DNA of 64,000 bases. Source: Limanda limanda (lineage: Eukaryota; Chordata; Actinopteri; Pleuronectiformes; Pleuronectidae). The notes beneath the pieces are model-generated. The model was not told the origin of the DNA. It ran no database searches and was given only the letters and a program-made list of their open reading frames with translations. This document shows positions 48,501 through 57,600 of this stretch, one piece after another. The stretch covers positions 9,798,856 to 9,862,855 of the forward strand of contig NC_083636.1 of assembly GCF_963576545.1 (NCBI RefSeq), in the 5' to 3' direction. The position numbers and the translations under genes were made by a program. Numbering within the stretch: the first letter of the stretch is position 1; every line of letters begins with the position of its first letter.

Positions 48501-49453
48501 TCCTAATATTGGGTTTTCTATTAGCCAACATGAAAAACTTGATCAGTCACAGTGGAGATAATGTGTTTTAGCGAGTTATCAGATGAGCATATTCATTGGA
48601 AGTTCATTAATCTGGGCTGTTGTTGGTTAGAGCCAATGCATTGTCCAGACTTCTTTGGCTGATATCAAACAGAAAAACCATGAAAACTGGGCTCTCCACA
48701 GCAATGCAAGGGAGAAAAAAACAACTCTGGATTTGCTGCAAAGATATTTGTAATATTAAAAAAAATTCAGCTCCCATCAGGTTAAGAGTAATGTCACAAC
48801 ACCAAGTCAAACCAAACACCTGTGGTGATGAATCGTCCATCTTTGTGAACAGTCATTGGTGCATACCCAATAATCGGGGCACCATACACAAGTCTGCCTT
48901 TATCCCGTGGACAGCAATCGGGAAGACATGAAATAAATAATCCGCTAGAGATGGAACTTAGATCTGTGGAGGTTCATTGCCTGTCATGGTTAAGATTAAG
49001 ATACATTTATTTGTCCCAAACACATTGGCATCTAAATCCTTAAACCTCAGGGCCGCCCTGTGGTGCAGATCTATTATATCTACCTGCTTACTGAGAAGCT
49101 GATGATCTATACACTTCTGTAGTCATGGCACCAATAAACAATACAAACCACAGTTATCACCGTCTGTCCACAGTCAATGTTTCATTCATTTCGTTCATAT
49201 TTGTGGTTTGTTTTATTTTTTTTAGGCTTTGCTCAAAATAGTTGAGACATACACTTTTCAGACTCTGCTTAGATTTCTGAAAGCTTGCTGAATGTTTTAG
49301 GTGTTGAAGTGGCTTGGCTGTGTGTAGTGTGTGTGTGTGTGTGTGTTACTGTGTGTGTCCGGAGTGAATATCATTTTAACAGCTCCCCCTCCTCATCCCT
49401 GTGATTTCTTCCAGAAGGATGCAGTCCCCCCAGCTGAGTGCAAGCAGCAGTGA
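33557..49453 (+). CDS. nap1l1: Nucleosome assembly protein 1-like 1 (14 coding exons)
   Basis: A histone chaperone that binds H2A-H2B (and H1) and shuttles between cytoplasm and nucleus to assist nucleosome assembly. Coding exons (all with AG/GT borders): 33557-33573, 34566-34654, 36610-36712, 39465-39606, 40649-40729, 41106-41234, 41467-41538, 41635-41774, 43447-43592, 43691-43710, 44351-44473, 44771-44803, 44956-45006, 49415-49453. They join in frame to 394 residues, close to the 391 of human NAP1L1, and align along the whole length. The start MADIDNKDQ follows an AAA-rich context and matches the family. Visible parts: acidic N-terminus (about 13-34); long dimerisation helix from LPKVVKRRVNALKNLQ (71 on); conserved core with GIPEFWLTVFKNVDLL and FSFDGPEIM; basic nuclear-localisation-like IKKKQKHKG (274-282); acidic tail rich in Asp/Glu (about 349-381); C-terminal CKQQ with Cys391, a farnesylation-type box. 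The tail KDAVPPAECKQQ and N-terminus favour nap1l1 over nap1l4. No disabling mutation seen. Confidence 0.97.
33840..34165 (+). mobile_element. Diverged fragment of the foldback element in nap1l1 intron 2
   Basis: The segment at about 34,040-34,160 aligns with 365-490 of the left foldback arm: both contain TTCATTGT, TAGC(A/G)ATGT, CTGCCGCTGAATAATT and TAACCA, then GTAAAGGTCCTGTCG against TTAAAAGTCCGGTCG. The corresponding minus-strand readings IIQRQDIATTMNVAENMNRS and IIQRQHIAKTMNGAENMDRS show the relationship. Similarity to the left of 34,030 is weak, so the left bound is uncertain. Confidence 0.65.
34566..34654 (+). CDS. nap1l1: nap1l1 exon 3 (acidic N-terminus)
   Basis: Codes residues 6-35 (NKDQAEMDPADM, then the EEVEEEETGEDENSK acidic run) plus one base of codon 36. 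Acceptor GAGCAG|C, donor AAAG|GTGAGC. Confidence 0.95.
34700..36600. other. nap1l1: nap1l1 intron 3
   Basis: Intron from 34,655 to 36,609. I see no exon, RNA gene or definable repeat in it. It ends in TTTGTGTGCTCAG. Confidence 0.6.
36610..36712 (+). CDS. nap1l1: nap1l1 exon 4
   Basis: Codes residues 36-69 (ARQLTVQMMQNPQILAAL, ERLDGLNGSPSGYME) plus two bases of codon 70. Acceptor CTCAG|C, donor GAG|AG|GTGAGG. The MMQNPQILAALQERLDGL block is strongly conserved in NAP1L1. Confidence 0.96.
36892..36913. repeat. Perfect 22-bp palindrome in nap1l1 intron 4
   Basis: ATTAATCAG, TCGA, CTGATTAAT is a perfect palindrome centred on TCGA. Intron 4 runs 36,713-39,464 and otherwise shows no exon or gene. 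Confidence 0.8.
39465..39606 (+). CDS. nap1l1: nap1l1 exon 5 (dimerisation helix)
   Basis: Codes residues 70-117, from SLPKVVKRRVNALKNLQ through FYEEVHELERKYAALYQ to PLFDK. This is the long helix that pairs two NAP1 subunits. Acceptor CCACAG|T, donor AAA|GTACGT. Confidence 0.97.
40649..40729 (+). CDS. nap1l1: nap1l1 exon 6
   Basis: Codes residues 118-144, RSDIVKAAYEPTDEECEW then KADEEEELT. Phase 0 at both ends. Acceptor TTGACAG|A, donor ACC|GTAAGT. Confidence 0.95.
41106..41234 (+). CDS. nap1l1: nap1l1 exon 7
   Basis: Codes residues 145-187: a Lys/Glu-rich stretch, then KGIPEFWLTVFKNVDLLSEM, the most conserved block of the NAP1 fold. Phase 0 at both ends. Acceptor AATCAG|G, donor CAG|GTAAGA. 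Confidence 0.97.
41467..41538 (+). CDS. nap1l1: nap1l1 exon 8
   Basis: Codes residues 188-211, EHDESILKHLQDIKVKFSDP then GQPM. Phase 0. Acceptor CCTCAG|G, donor ATG|GTGAGT. Confidence 0.97.
41635..41774 (+). CDS. nap1l1: nap1l1 exon 9
   Basis: Codes residues 212-257 (SFTLEFLFEANEFFTNTVLT, KTYKMRSEPDETDPFSFDGP, EIMCCT) plus two bases of Gly258. Acceptor CCCCAG|A, donor GG|GTGAGT. Confidence 0.97.
42176..42989. mobile_element. Non-autonomous hAT-type DNA transposon in nap1l1 intron 9
   Basis: Starts TAGGGCTGCC (42,176) and ends GGCAGCCCTA (42,989), exact inverted ends of 10 bp. The flanks carry a perfect 8-bp direct repeat CTTCTGAT (42,168-42,175 and 42,990-42,997), as expected for the target duplication of the hAT superfamily. 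Subterminal sequence is rich in CGACTA/GATTAATC motifs on the left and GTCGACG motifs on the right. The interior has a CpG-rich part (about 42,650-42,900) with homopolymer runs. No transposase frame is present, so it is non-autonomous. Confidence 0.92.
43447..43592 (+). CDS. nap1l1: nap1l1 exon 10 (nuclear localisation region)
   Basis: Codes residues 258-306, including the basic run KTIKKKQKHKGRGTVRTVTK and then NDSFFNFFTPPE, plus one base of codon 307. Acceptor CCCCAG|T, donor GAG|G|GTAAGA. Confidence 0.97.
43691..43710 (+). CDS. nap1l1: nap1l1 exon 11, 20-nt micro-exon
   Basis: Only 20 nt: with the last base of exon 10 it codes VPETGDL (307-313). Acceptor TTACAG|T, donor TTG|GTAAGT. Skipping it would shift the frame. 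The peptide matches the NAP1L1 family (VPESGDL in human). Confidence 0.93.
44351..44473 (+). CDS. nap1l1: nap1l1 exon 12
   Basis: Codes residues 314-354, DEDSEAVLAADFEIGHFIRE then RIVPRAVLYFTGEAIEDDDD and one more Asp. It closes the globular core and begins the acidic tail. Acceptor CTTCAG|G, donor GAT|GTGAGT. Confidence 0.97.
44771..44803 (+). CDS. nap1l1: nap1l1 exon 13 (acidic tail)
   Basis: 33 nt coding YDEEGEEADDE (355-365). Phase 0 at both ends, so it could be skipped without a frame change. Acceptor TTACAG|T, donor GAG|GTGAGA. Confidence 0.93.
44956..45006 (+). CDS. nap1l1: nap1l1 exon 14 (acidic tail)
   Basis: 51 nt coding EGEEEADEENDPDYDPK (366-382). Acceptor GTGCAG|G, donor AAG|GTGAGT. 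Glu residues here correspond to the polyglutamylated tail known in NAP1 proteins. Failure to splice would add 16 residues and stop at 45,055-45,057. Confidence 0.95.
45023..45042. repeat. (CA)n microsatellite in nap1l1 intron 14
   Basis: Ten CA units immediately after the exon 14 donor. Confidence 0.85.
45520..46712. mobile_element. piggyBac-like element in nap1l1 intron 14
   Basis: The left end reads TTAACCCATTAAGACCT (45,520 on). The right end is the inverse of TTAACCCATTTAGACCT (ending 46,712), 16 of 17 bases matching. Both ends carry TTAA, the target site of the piggyBac superfamily, and CCC after TTAA is typical of piggyBac termini. Length is 1,193 bp. The interior has only broken frames: a minus-strand acidic frame from an ATG at 45,917-45,919 (MAEDSGDGSDIEAE, then a stop, then further open sequence) and a Cys-containing frame at 46,464-46,685. 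No intact transposase, so it is probably non-autonomous or decayed. Confidence 0.75.
46713..49414. other. nap1l1: Rest of nap1l1 intron 14
   Basis: No further exon recognised. Pyrimidine-rich stretch at about 47,380-47,640 and a fish-repeat-like fragment at about 48,985-49,015 (AAGATTAAGATACATTTATT). A (GT)n run of about nine units lies at 49,328-49,346, shortly before the final acceptor. Confidence 0.5.
49415..49453 (+). CDS. nap1l1: nap1l1 exon 15 (last coding exon, CKQQ end)
   Basis: Codes KDAVPPAECKQQ and a TGA stop at 49,451-49,453. Acceptor TTCCAG|A. Cys391 is four residues from the end, as in human NAP1L1, where the corresponding cysteine is annotated as farnesylated. Confidence 0.95.
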   Translation, partial: KDAVPPAECKQQ

Positions 49454-51206
49454 AGCCTGGCCTGGCTGTCTTGAGGATCAACAGCACTGTAACGGCTTCT
49501 CAAATTAAGAAATCCTAAAAAGAGGAAAAAAATATATAAAAAAAATAGTTACTTACCGCCTTATAATGTTTTGTATTTTTCTTGGTAGAGAATTTGAAGA
49601 AGAAAAAAAAGGTTTCAAGATTTTTGTTACAAAACCTCATGGTAATATACTGGGAGCTGTGTGGCTCAATATACATAGTATTTTACTAGACCTGTTTTTC
49701 CTTCTCTTCCTCCTTCTCTGTAAAATAGATAGAATACAGGAAAAATACTTCCCTCAAAAAGCATGAACTTGTTTCTTCACTGCTAAACTAGTTTGGGTTC
49801 TTGTGAAGTCTTTTGTTGTATTTGCTCTTAGACAACAGCTGTGGTTCAGACTGCATCACGGTGACGTCAATTTATAAACTCCCCCTTCCACCTCTGGCTC
49901 CTACCAAAGTTCCAGGCTTGGTTAGCTCTGGTTGTAAAAGGTGAATCTTTTTTTTTAAAATATATATTCCTAACGGGGGCCTTTAGCACTTGTAAAAAAA
50001 ACGCGTTGTAGCATTTCCAGCCCTAGAGATGGAGGACAGATGTGACCGGCAGCCGGGTGTCCACTCCAGTTTTTACAATCATGCTGAGTGTGGGATCTCC
50101 CCGACGTTCCACTCTCGATACATTCCAGTGAGCAGACTGGCTGACCCCATCGGTGAACTTCTCTCAAAACGAGTCCACTTCTCTCCAACTGCACAGACTC
50201 GCCCCCAAACCGACCAGAAGTGAAGTTAGTTTTGACTTGATCATATCCCACCTGGCCCGAGTCTCTTTAACATTCCAGAGAAATTCTTTTAAGATGAGGA
50301 AGGTCATGAGACAGTTTGGTAGGATGGCGAGTTCCGACTTCTTCGCCCCAGTATTCCAGTGCTTCAGGCTCCTTGTAGGCTCGCAGTAGCGTGGCTGTCG
50401 TTTCTATTGCACTTTGTACTAGTGTGTGGCGTCCTATCATCGGTTATCTGAGTATTCCTTGTGAGCAGCACTTTGACGACCCCGCCTGCCTCAAGGGGAA
50501 CAGGGAGGGTGCTGTGATCCCTCTCTGTGGATGGGCCACATTTCTTACCGGGGGAGACACATTTGGTTTTTCGGAAAAGAACGATGTTGGGCAGATGTAG
50601 CACAGCGGACGACGAGGAACAGATTATGAAGCGTTTATCGACACGTCAGGTTCACCAAACCCCGCCCCCTTTTTTCTCCTCAGTTTGACATTTACCTCTG
50701 GTGTGGCCAATTAGTGACTGGTCAGGTGACTCGTGGAACTTAGTCTAGGCCCTGAGATCCATGTTCATTTTTATCACTGTGAAAGAATGAGGGCAAAACG
50801 TGACAAGGCCGTTACATGTCCAGTGACCGACCGCCCGCCCCACCCCGACCCTCCCTTCGTTACCCAGAAGGCCTCAGAGAAGTACGTCAGAGCAATATTT
50901 GAAGTAAGGAGGAGGGATCAAGCATAAACCGTAGCCTGCCTCCTTCCCAGTCAATTCTTAATGCCTTTTTAGTTGTGAAAACAGCCAAGTGTTGGTTGTC
51001 GGGCAGCATCGTGTCCACTGTGGAGAGCCAGGATACTTCTCAATCTGCAGGGAGTATTCAAATCCTGTTCATTGGAAAAGGACGTGACAGGATTCTGTAG
51101 GGTCCCTCCGAACAGCTGTTGTCAAGGCAAAATGCTATGCTACAAAAATACTAATGTACTCAATAACTGTACGTGTATGTTCATGAATAAATTGGTAAAA
51201 CAATTC
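49454..51206 (+). other. nap1l1: nap1l1 3' UTR (inferred)
   Basis: Sequence after the stop has no recognisable gene up to a canonical AATAAA at 51,186-51,191, followed by a GT/T-rich stretch (CTAGTGTTGACTTGTTTTTA) suitable as a downstream element. The exact cleavage site is unknown. Another AATAAA at 51,571-51,576 could be used instead. Confidence 0.55.
51186..51191 (+). terminator. nap1l1: Candidate polyadenylation signal AATAAA of nap1l1
   Basis: Exact AATAAA with a T/GT-rich element about 20-35 bases downstream. It is the better supported of two hexamers between nap1l1 and phlda1. Confidence 0.55.
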
Positions 51207-51774
51207 TAGTGTTGACTTGTTTTTATTCCTCCGTCAAGGTGATTTGAGCAAATGTCTTAAAAGTAACCTTTCACCAGCAGAGGGCGCTGCTGTGAAATGG
51301 TTCAACAGTGACTCTTAATGGAAAAGAAGGGTTGAGTGGTTCCCAATTGAATTCAATATGACCACGTCAAATGCATAACATACCATCCAAATAGAAGAGA
51401 GCCCTTTGATATACTGATGTAGAGTTGACCAGAACATCAAACTTCAAAACACTGGTTACAGTGGTTTTACACTTACAACCTTGGAGAGGAAAAACACTGG
51501 TTGCCCTTTAAATGCAACTTAAATTAAAATATCAGTACACTCAGGCTGTCATCAATATATTAAACTATAAAATAAAGTGTTAACTGATGTTGCACGCTCT
51601 CTTTTCTTTAAGGGGAAAAGCCAAAGCAGCCAAACAGTGAAAATACGTTTAGACCTGAGGCTTATATTGATATCCTGTTTTCAGTGGGCTTTGTTCAACT
51701 GATTGGCTCGAAGAATTACATGAAGCAGCATCATGATATAAATGGTCAGATTTGACTAGGTTGAATTTTGTACT

Positions 51775-52115
51775 TAAAATGCATGTGCTGTTTGTATGTA
51801 AATATTATATATATGGATATAATGTTAATATGTATGTGCGTGAATATACATGGTGTGTGTATACACGTCTGTATGTGTTTATATTCTATATACATGCGCG
51901 CGTGTGCATATATATAGGTAAAATGTATAGTTTGTGAGATAAATATGTATACATACAGATATGGTATGTGTACATATGTATGACTGCGTAAATATATATA
52001 CATATGTGTGGGGGTGGTTATGTATGCATATATATATATACGTGTGTGTGCATGTCAAAAGATGAAATGCATGCTTTTGAATGTATGTGTATACATGAAT
52101 ATGTGTGTACCACCT
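51775..52115. repeat. Cryptically simple (TATG/TGTA)n region
   Basis: About 340 bp of interspersed TA, TG and TATG motifs on the plus strand. Tyr/His/Ile-rich open frames here on the minus strand, and Cys/Val/Tyr-rich frames on plus, come from the repeat and are not genes. It ends roughly 360 bp before the phlda1 start codon. Confidence 0.8.
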
Positions 52116-52472
52116 GCAAAAAAAGTGCAGATGGTCAAAGCAGGAGTTGTGTTTCCTCCATGATGTATCTCCATCTCTCTCATCATGTCCCATTATCATG
52201 AACCTGATTTCAAACTGCAGCTCCCAGTGAGGAGTTACTTATGGTGAAATCCTGGTTGTTCTCAGCTGCTTCCATCGTGTGTGTAAGTTGGTGGGGGGGC
52301 GGTGCACCACCCCCGCCTCCTCCTCACACACTGTGACCAGCAGCCAGGCTCAGGCACTCCAGCCCGCTCCACCACACACTCCAGCACCGCAGTCCCAGCA
52401 GCAGCATCTCATGCCTCCACCTCTCCTCCGTCTGCGCGTCCGTCCGTCGGTGCAGTGAAGCGGCACAAGAAG

Positions 52473-52937
52473 ATGCTGGAGACCGGCAGGAAGGTGTTGA
52501 AGGAGGGTCTCCTGGAGAAGCGGAGCGACGGGCTGCTGCAGCTCTGGAAGAAGAAGCACTGCGTCCTGACCGAGGACGGCGTGCTGCTGCTGCCGCCCAA
52601 GCAGCACGACCCCCCGCAGCACCACCAGCTCCACCACGGCGGCGGGGGGGACCCGGGCAGAGTCAAGGAGCTGCACTTCGCCACCATGAAGACGGTGGAC
52701 TGCGTGGAGCGCAAGGGCAAGTACGTCTACTTCACCGTGGTCACGATGGAGGGCAAGGAGATCGACTTCAGGTGCCCGCAGGACGAGGGCTGGAACGCGG
52801 AGATCACCCTGCAGATGGTCCAGTACAAGAACCGCCAGGCCATCCTGGCCGTCAAGTCCACCCGGCAGAAGCAGCAGCTGCTGGTGGTGCAGATGCCCGG
52901 ACAGAAGCCGGTCCGGGGCACGCTGAACGTGGCGTGA
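52473..52937 (+). CDS. phlda1: Pleckstrin homology-like domain family A member 1
   Basis: A small phosphoinositide-binding PH-only protein (TDAG51 family), known in mammals as an inducible regulator of apoptosis and growth-factor signalling. From ATG 52,473 the frame gives 154 residues: [20 protein letters not shown] (residues 6-25), a His/Gly-rich loop ([18 protein letters not shown]), then [40 protein letters not shown] and [20 protein letters not shown]. These match PHLDA1 better than PHLDA2 or PHLDA3, which lack this loop and differ in the last block. I chose this ATG because the family's short form begins MLE..; the same frame is open upstream to an ATG at 52,302, giving a 57-residue low-complexity extension. 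The long Gln/Pro/His tail of mammalian PHLDA1 is absent. GC-rich, intronless coding region; same strand as nap1l1, as in human. A donor-like G|GTGAGA at 52,977 may start a 3' UTR intron. Confidence 0.93.
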   Translation: MLETGRKVLKEGLLEKRSDGLLQLWKKKHCVLTEDGVLLLPPKQHDPPQHHQLHHGGGGDPGRVKELHFATMKTVDCVERKGKYVYFTVVTMEGKEIDFRCPQDEGWNAEITLQMVQYKNRQAILAVKSTRQKQQLLVVQMPGQKPVRGTLNVA

Positions 52938-53821
52938 CCTGCGGCGAGTCCCGGGGACACTGGTGCGCCATCATCGGTGAGACGGAGGAGGAGAGGAGGG
53001 GACCCCCATGTCCGGGGAGCAGCTGGGGGTCTCCTGTACAAATCCAGGATGCGTTTTTTTCCATTTGGTTCTATTCCCTGGATATTAAAACCATCTGGTG
53101 CCATCGTAGGTTTTTACAGTCCTCTCGCACAGATCCAACCCTGAACCAACATTCTTCCACAAGGGGAAATACTCAAACTGTGGATTTAATTTTTTGCGTA
53201 AAGAAAAGTTTGTAAGACGTCCTCTCATACACGGAGGGTAACCCCCATGTGGTGGAGCAGGTCTGATATTTCATACACAAAGTTCATATTTATCCAAAAG
53301 ATGATTTTACGCGCGGCGATCCATAGATTGAATTACGCACGTCGCCTGATTATTTCCACCAGTGTCGCATAGGTTGTGTTGTTAGAATGACACTGAGCCA
53401 ACGTGGGTGAATCGATGATGTGATATGTTTGAAATCTAAAATGTTAAAGTGCAGTATTTTAAAATATGTGCTGATGACTCCAGATTAGAGACGCACAGAC
53501 TGCGCGTAAAAAAATCAAAGGCGGTCAGGGAGAATCCCTGGTTCACATTACACACACCCGCGCACACGCACGCGGTCTAACCTGTTCTGAAGTGTGACAG
53601 CAGAGCCAAGTGTTTGCAGCTTCACACGCTCCAGCAGCTCAGGGTCACTTTCTCACTCCTGCAGGCTCCGGTTGGATGTGGTGAAGTGAGCCGCTCTCAC
53701 ACACGTGGCTCTCCGAGGCACATGGGGATTGTTGTCACAAGGTGGTTTCAACCCACAGAAAGATGAATGGACCAAACATTCCTGAAACTGATTCACCATC
53801 CTGTCGTTCTTGAGTCATGGT

Positions 53822-53827
53822 AATAAA
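53822..53827 (+). terminator. phlda1: Possible polyadenylation signal for phlda1
   Basis: First AATAAA after the phlda1 stop, about 0.9 kb downstream. Another lies at 54,225-54,230. Neither is confirmed by other signals. Confidence 0.3.
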
Positions 53828-54582
53828 CGATAGGTGCAGGCAAGTGTCACATCCTGTCCGAGCCAAGGCTTTGAATTGGAGGGAGACACTGTAACTTTAC
53901 AACCACAGTTTCCTGATCAAAACCTATTTTCGTAAAGAAAAAGACAGGCCTTTATTCATCCAACTAATGTATTAAACTAACATCAAAGTTAAGTGATATT
54001 TGCCCTTGGGATTAGTTGTGTTGTAGCACTGAGGTCATGTAATTGGCATTTTAATTCTTCTCAGGAAGAAAATCAATGAATATTAATATATTTCCCCCAG
54101 CTGGATTGAACCCCTGTGTAGAGAAGGGGTTTGTCATAGGGTTCGAGAAACATCCCTCATCCATCCACGATTCATCCCACTTATCCTTTGGGAGTTGCCA
54201 GGGGGACTGGAGGCAATTACAGAAAATAAATAGCTGAATGAATAATTCAAACATTTTAAAGACTTGTATTTTTGGCATCCGACCAGTCCACGGTGTCCCC
54301 TGCGACTCTCAAAAAATGAGATGTTTAGATTATGGATACTGGCGACTGAGCAGCAGAATGAGGCAAAGTAGCACTTCTTCATGGCCACTGTGAGCTGGCG
54401 TCCAATCGTTAGTCCCTGACTGTTAGAAATAAGCAACCTTTTGTTAAATCCATGTTTCAAGACTTTAAAGATTTCCTCTGGCTCCCGCGTCAGGTGCCAC
54501 CAGTCTGCAGTCTGTCTAATTGATTGCATCCACAGGTTAATTGGACGCTGAGCCGGAGGAGGATTATTGACCCGGGCTGCAC

Positions 54583-54599
54583 CCCCCCCCCCCCCCCCC
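54583..54599. repeat. Poly-C run
   Basis: About 17 consecutive C residues within a C-rich patch that continues to about 54,665. The Gly-rich minus-strand open frame over it is compositional. Confidence 0.8.
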
Positions 54600-54699
54600 T
54601 CCACTCTCCAGGATAACCCCTCTTCCATGTAGTGGTTTCCCAGGAGCAGAGCCCCCCCGCCCCCCCTTTTCCACTCAGAGACTTCTTTCACAAAAGACT

Positions 54700-57600
54700 G
54701 ATGGACAAAAAGCATGTGAGAAAACAACTGTATTCTACCGTGCAATGGGTATATCCCTTTATTTATTAGTTGTGTATATATATATCTTTTCTATAAAATG
54801 TTAAGTTGTTGATGAATGTTCGGTGTGGTTGTTGCTGGAGTGGAACAGGAAATACTCGGCCTACAAGTCACTCAACAGTCCACTGCGAAGAAGCTTTCTT
54901 AAGTAGTTCGGTTGGTCGCTGTACGTTAGTCGGATCCCTTCATGATCGGTAAAAATGTGTCATTGTCCATGCTTTCATTTTTTAACTGAACCAAAGAATC
55001 ATTTCATTACGTTAAATCTCTCTTGTGCAGTTGTACACCTTAGAATATACTAAAGTAAAATACTATGGATTCTGTATATGATGAGATACCTGCTCAATCA
55101 ATACATCATTTGTGTTAAGTGCTACATCGTGCACACAGTTATTTTCCAACATTTTATTTGGCTGCATTCATTGATACAAAAGCTGTGTCTTGTTTTCTTG
55201 TGAGTCTTAAATCAGAGAAGAATTAAGCAGGAGTCTGTAACGCAGTGGAGCTTTCTTTGTATTGAGAGTTTTCAGGAGCTACTGGTTGCATTAAGCCGAG
55301 TGGATGGGGTCAATAAGAAGTTCTGCTGGAAGGTAACATCAGACTGAAGCTAAAAAAAAAAAAAGGAAACCAAAAGATTTCAAGGTTGATAAATGAGGAA
55401 TTTGTGTCAATTTAGAGCAAAACATGAGAAGTTATCATAGCTTATTAGTTGGTTTGATGATGGTAGCTATGTGCCAACTATCTGTTAAAATGTACAAATA
55501 CATTTTGTCTTGACAGCGCCTAAAACAGAGCTTTATACCACTGTCACATGATTACAGCCCATCTATCCAACAACGTTTTCTCACAGAGGGCACATACTAA
55601 ACTCTCTTGACGACCTTAAAGGGAAATTCTGGTATTTTTCAACCTGAGCCCTAATGCTGCATTCCTTTATACCTCGGATCTCGGAATTTCGACTAATGTC
55701 GAAGGAATCTCACCACTCTCAAAACCAAGATAGTCTCTCTGCGTATCAACAATCCTGACAGCTGCAGTTTTTACTGTTTATTAGCACTTCTGTCAATAAA
55801 TGTGTCATACACATAGTACTGTCCAGTTACTGTCTGTGGACGTGTTACTACGGTGCTAGTATGGGTGAAATGTAGCGTAATGTGTTATTTACGAACTGGT
55901 TTTGCTAATAATGCCCATCTGGCTAATGTAAACGTTGTTCCTGGGCAGCTGGAGCGCTATCAACTCGGGTTATTCATGTGTGACGTCATTCAGAGGGACG
56001 AGCTCCGAGGTGTAATGGAACGCAGCATTTGTTTATATGTGAGAGGGTAAATACATTTTCAAAGAACCTTTGGGATTGGTCCAGTAGATCGCCACCTGTG
56101 GCAGCCATGACACGATGACAGTGCTACAATGAGGCTACAATGTAATCCTATGGGCCAACTACGACATTTGGGCTAAAAGTGCTCTAAGGTTTTTTCACCG
56201 TGTCAAGGCTGCCTGTGTATTGAATAGTTAAAAGGGAATGACGGCTAAAATCATTCTGAGGAATTATGTTCTCCAATAGATACAATAAACATTGGGCTAG
56301 AGAGTTTTAAATGCAAAATCATCTTTCTTGCAAGATAACTAGTTGTTAATTATTTAATATCTGTAATACAATGGATTTAGAATTTTGATTTGTATTGGTA
56401 CCTGGCGATTAAAGCTTCCCAACTAGATCATTTTGACTAAAACAGACTCTTTGGCTCAGTCCACTGACTTTTATTGCAACCAGTCAGATGATTCGTGTCT
56501 GTAGCAGCTCTGCCACCGAGAAACGGTTATAAAACCATCTCATCTAATCTGCAAGCTATAGATTTGAAAATATGAAATGATTTTCATGAGAAAATACCGG
56601 AGGAAATATTGTGATTGTTGTGCAACGCGTGTGGTGATACACAGGGCAACATTAAGTGGGACGTGACAGGTAACAGTATTGTGGGATGTCTCGCTGTCAG
56701 GAACCGTTTTATTTCACTGCGGCTCATGTTGCTTCCTGTCTGCTGGAGGTGTTTCCCACTGCTCTCTCCTCTACCCAGTGCATCACAGCCGCCAAACCAG
56801 CACATGCCTCTGTGCTGCTGTCATCTCACACACTGGGCAATAGCTGTGCCCTGTGTCTAATGCAACTGATGAGATGCTTCTCTCCGACATACCTTCCTGT
56901 TGCCATCATTACACACCGTTATAGCTGCGCCCTTTGTAGCCACCGTCCAATTTCTTATTTCAACGTGAGATCTATTTTCATACCTTGAAAAGATACAGTA
57001 CATTCCATTAAAAAAAGAAAACAAACACAGCATGTTGTCTTGTGTGGTTTCTTTCCATCTTCTAACACAGCGGCAGATGAGTGTCAGGGCCCTGCGGCCC
57101 GCTGGGGTCATTTCACCGACCTGTTTAACTAGCTGCCGCTCTGTCGGCGGCTGGCCTGTCGTGCTTCCTTCACCTCCTGTTTCCTGGTCTAAAAGTGGAG
57201 GCCGCGTGGAGAATTGGGTTTCACTGCTGTGTGTTGCCGCTCAGATAAACTGTCACTATGTAGTGTCAGAAGCACACGCGGCCCCGGCCACCCTCCTGTC
57301 TGAAGCCAAGCTAATTCAATTAAACGTGGGGCGCATGAGGGCATCCTTTTTGACACATGAAGGGACCGCTGCTCCCGGAGAAGATCAACGCTGCGGTGGG
57401 AGGAAGCAGCCTCCTCTCTCTGTGAATATTAAAGTCTGAGCCACAGAGTCACCTGTTCTCCCTGCCTCTCTCTCCTCTGTACTTCACACACAATGAAAAT
57501 AGTCCCATGATTGTAATTAGGATTCTTAATGGAAACACTTTTCATGTCAGACATTTAGCAAACGTTTTAAGTCCTTGAACTCCAAATTAGTATAAGTATC

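Noticed and set aside
33557..49453. Assignment as nap1l4 rather than nap1l1
   Set aside because: N-terminus MADIDNKDQ, the TVQMMQNPQILAALQERL block and the KK/AECKQQ end fit NAP1L1, and the neighbour is phlda1, not phlda2.
52473..52937. Assignment as phlda2 or phlda3
   Set aside because: The PPKQ-plus-loop insertion and the [20 protein letters not shown] block are PHLDA1 features.
52350..53215. Several other frames of 70-147 codons overlapping phlda1 on both strands
   Set aside because: Shadows of a GC-rich coding region whose true frame is clear from family identity.
54134..54745. 203-codon minus-strand open frame
   Set aside because: Contains Gly runs from the poly-C tract and no recognisable protein segment.
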